The position numbers and the translations under genes were made by a program. Positions 63,039 to 64,000 of a stretch of 64,000 nt of DNA are shown piece after piece. Positions within the stretch are counted from its first letter, which is position 1. Each line of letters begins with the position of its first letter. Under the pieces are notes generated by a model, which searched no databases, was not told the DNA's origin, and saw only the letters and a list, made by a program, of their open reading frames with translations. This DNA comes from Longitalea luteola (lineage in GTDB: Bacteria > Bacteroidota > Bacteroidia > Chitinophagales > Chitinophagaceae), in assembly GCF_017356035.1 (NCBI RefSeq), contig NZ_JAFIQX010000013.1:1-64000 (forward strand), written 5' to 3'.

Positions 63039-64000
63039 ATGAAAATTTCACGAATCACCTGGTATGAAGTAATCGTACCTGCCCATAAAGGATCTATTAA
63101 TAGCAAAGAGATCAACAAACCACTGCATAAATTGCCCGTAGGAGCAAAGGAGGGATGGAGCCTGCAATTTGACGAGCTTCCAAAGCTGATAATAAAACTT
63201 GAGCTGGATTCAGGTATCATTGGCTGGGGCGAATGTTACCGCGGGCACAATGCCGCTGTCGTTGAAGACATCATTAACGTTCTACTCGGAAGAGATCTAC
63301 GCAGTCTTACTTTACAGAAATTACCATTTGTTTTTTGCAGGGAATATGATGGCTTTGAATGCGCCATCTGGGATGCCTATGCAAAAGCGCATAACATGCG
63401 GGTGGTAGACCTGTTGGGAGGCCCGGTGAGAGACAAAGTGAAAGTTGGCGCGTGGTCGGGGCACAGATCGATAGCTGAGGTAGGGGACCTGGTAAAAAAC
63501 TTTTCGGCAGCCGGATATGACTGTATAAAATTTAAATGTGATCTGGACGACAATGTTGTTGCCTGGTGCGAAGTGATCGCCGCAGAAGCACCGCGCATGC
63601 AGGTTATCCTGGATCCGAATGAAAGATGGGAATTTGGTTTTGAGGCACGTCGCAGAATGCATGCCCTGCAAAGAACAGGTAATGTTCTGTGCCTGGAAGA
63701 CCCTATTCCCCGATGGAAATTAGCCGAATTTGCTGCCCTCAGATCAATTGGTTCAATTCCCATTGTGCTGCATGTTTCTCTGCCTTATATCCTGCATGGG
63801 CAGCGTATCCAGGATGCCGTAAGAGCGATTCAACTCGATGCGGTAGATGGTTTCAATTTCAACGCCGGTTTGGCAGACTTTCAACGGTTAGACCACATTG
63901 CTGCAGCCGCTCAACTGCCCTGCTGGCATGGCTCTGAAATAGACCTTGGTATACTGGAAGCGATGTACGTGCATAGTTCCGCTGCTGCTGCCTCCTGTGT
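63039..64000 (+). CDS. enolase-superfamily protein (mandelate racemase/muconate lactonizing type), 3' truncated
   Basis: The frame from ATG 63039, 7 bases after the SDR stop, stays open to the window end (320 codons seen). It starts MKISRITWYEVIVPAHKG and shows the N-terminal cap (GWGECYRGHNAAVVEDI), a Lys-x-Lys motif in CIKFKCDLDDN, metal ligands Asp in ILDPNERW and Glu in CLEDPIP, and LDAVDGFNFNAGL later. These fit a sugar-acid dehydratase or a cycloisomerase. The Ser/Val-rich LHVSLP after the metal sites replaces the more common DES-type ligand, so the third metal ligand should be checked. Confidence 0.85.
   Translation, partial: MKISRITWYEVIVPAHKGSINSKEINKPLHKLPVGAKEGWSLQFDELPKLIIKLELDSGIIGWGECYRGHNAAVVEDIINVLLGRDLRSLTLQKLPFVFCREYDGFECAIWDAYAKAHNMRVVDLLGGPVRDKVKVGAWSGHRSIAEVGDLVKNFSAAGYDCIKFKCDLDDNVVAWCEVIAAEAPRMQVILDPNERWEFGFEARRRMHALQRTGNVLCLEDPIPRWKLAEFAALRSIGSIPIVLHVSLPYILHGQRIQDAVRAIQLDAVDGFNFNAGLADFQRLDHIAAAAQLPCWHGSEIDLGILEAMYVHSSAAAASC

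Noticed and set aside
1-64000. CRISPR arrays, tRNA or rRNA genes, integrases, intact insertion sequences
   Set aside because: Looked for repeats with regular spacing, cloverleaf-like stretches and transposase genes; none were supported.

Overview
The window is a chromosomal segment of a glycan-degrading Bacteroidota, most likely a Chitinophagaceae-type soil bacterium. The evidence is three SusC/SusD pairs, a hybrid two-component sensor (HTCS), a type IX secretion tail, TAnnTTTG-type -7 promoters, SpII lipoproteins and an RHS toxin. The genus cannot be fixed from the sequence alone.

Region by region. (1) 1-3.95 kb: the 3' part of an RHS polymorphic toxin, three small genes in immunity-gene position, and two or three short orphan reading frames that look like detached toxin tips. 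(2) 3.98-6.2 kb: a secreted serine hydrolase, an unrecognised gene and a broken AraC-type helix-turn-helix remnant. (3) 6.3-12.4 kb: a first SusC/SusD pair behind two tandem copies of a promoter module, followed by a frameshifted family-1 pectate lyase; it looks like a decaying pectin locus. (4) 12.6-16.1 kb: an Hsp20 gene with an in-frame stop, small membrane proteins, a GT4 glycosyltransferase and a DUF4136 lipoprotein, several with unusually strong Shine-Dalgarno sites. (5) 16.1-43 kb: a large polysaccharide utilisation locus that best fits xyloglucan (GH5, GH74, GH97, HTCS, GH3, acetylesterase, GH2, GH29, SusC, SusD, SGBP, GH39). (6) 43.1-45 kb: an RRM protein, a small conserved protein and a HAD phosphatase. 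(7) 45.2-49.9 kb: a minus-strand operon with a TonB-dependent receptor, two His-rich DUF4625 lipoproteins and a Cys-rich membrane protein, probably for metal uptake. (8) 50.2-54.6 kb: an M57 metalloprotease, a soluble PAS histidine kinase and a MEDS-domain protein. (9) 54.7-64 kb: an AraC regulator divergent from a third SusC/SusD pair, followed by sugar-acid type enzymes (TIM-barrel isomerase, RraA-like, SDR, enolase superfamily); the last runs off the window.

How the parts work together. In the xyloglucan-type locus, GH5 and GH74 would cut the backbone at the cell surface. SGBP, SusD and SusC would bind and import the oligosaccharides. GH29, GH2, GH97, the esterase, GH3 and GH39 would strip side chains and finish the backbone. 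The HTCS would sense an oligosaccharide and switch on the transcription units. Three of these units (GH5, GH3, SusC) share an upstream module with fixed geometry: two direct half-sites 22 bases apart, then a TAGYTTTA hexamer-like element 37 bases further on. This is the strongest regulatory signal in the window. No GH31 alpha-xylosidase is present here.

The least familiar systems are the RHS tip/immunity array, the His-rich DUF4625/TonB receptor operon, and the third SusC/SusD locus coupled to sugar-acid enzymes.
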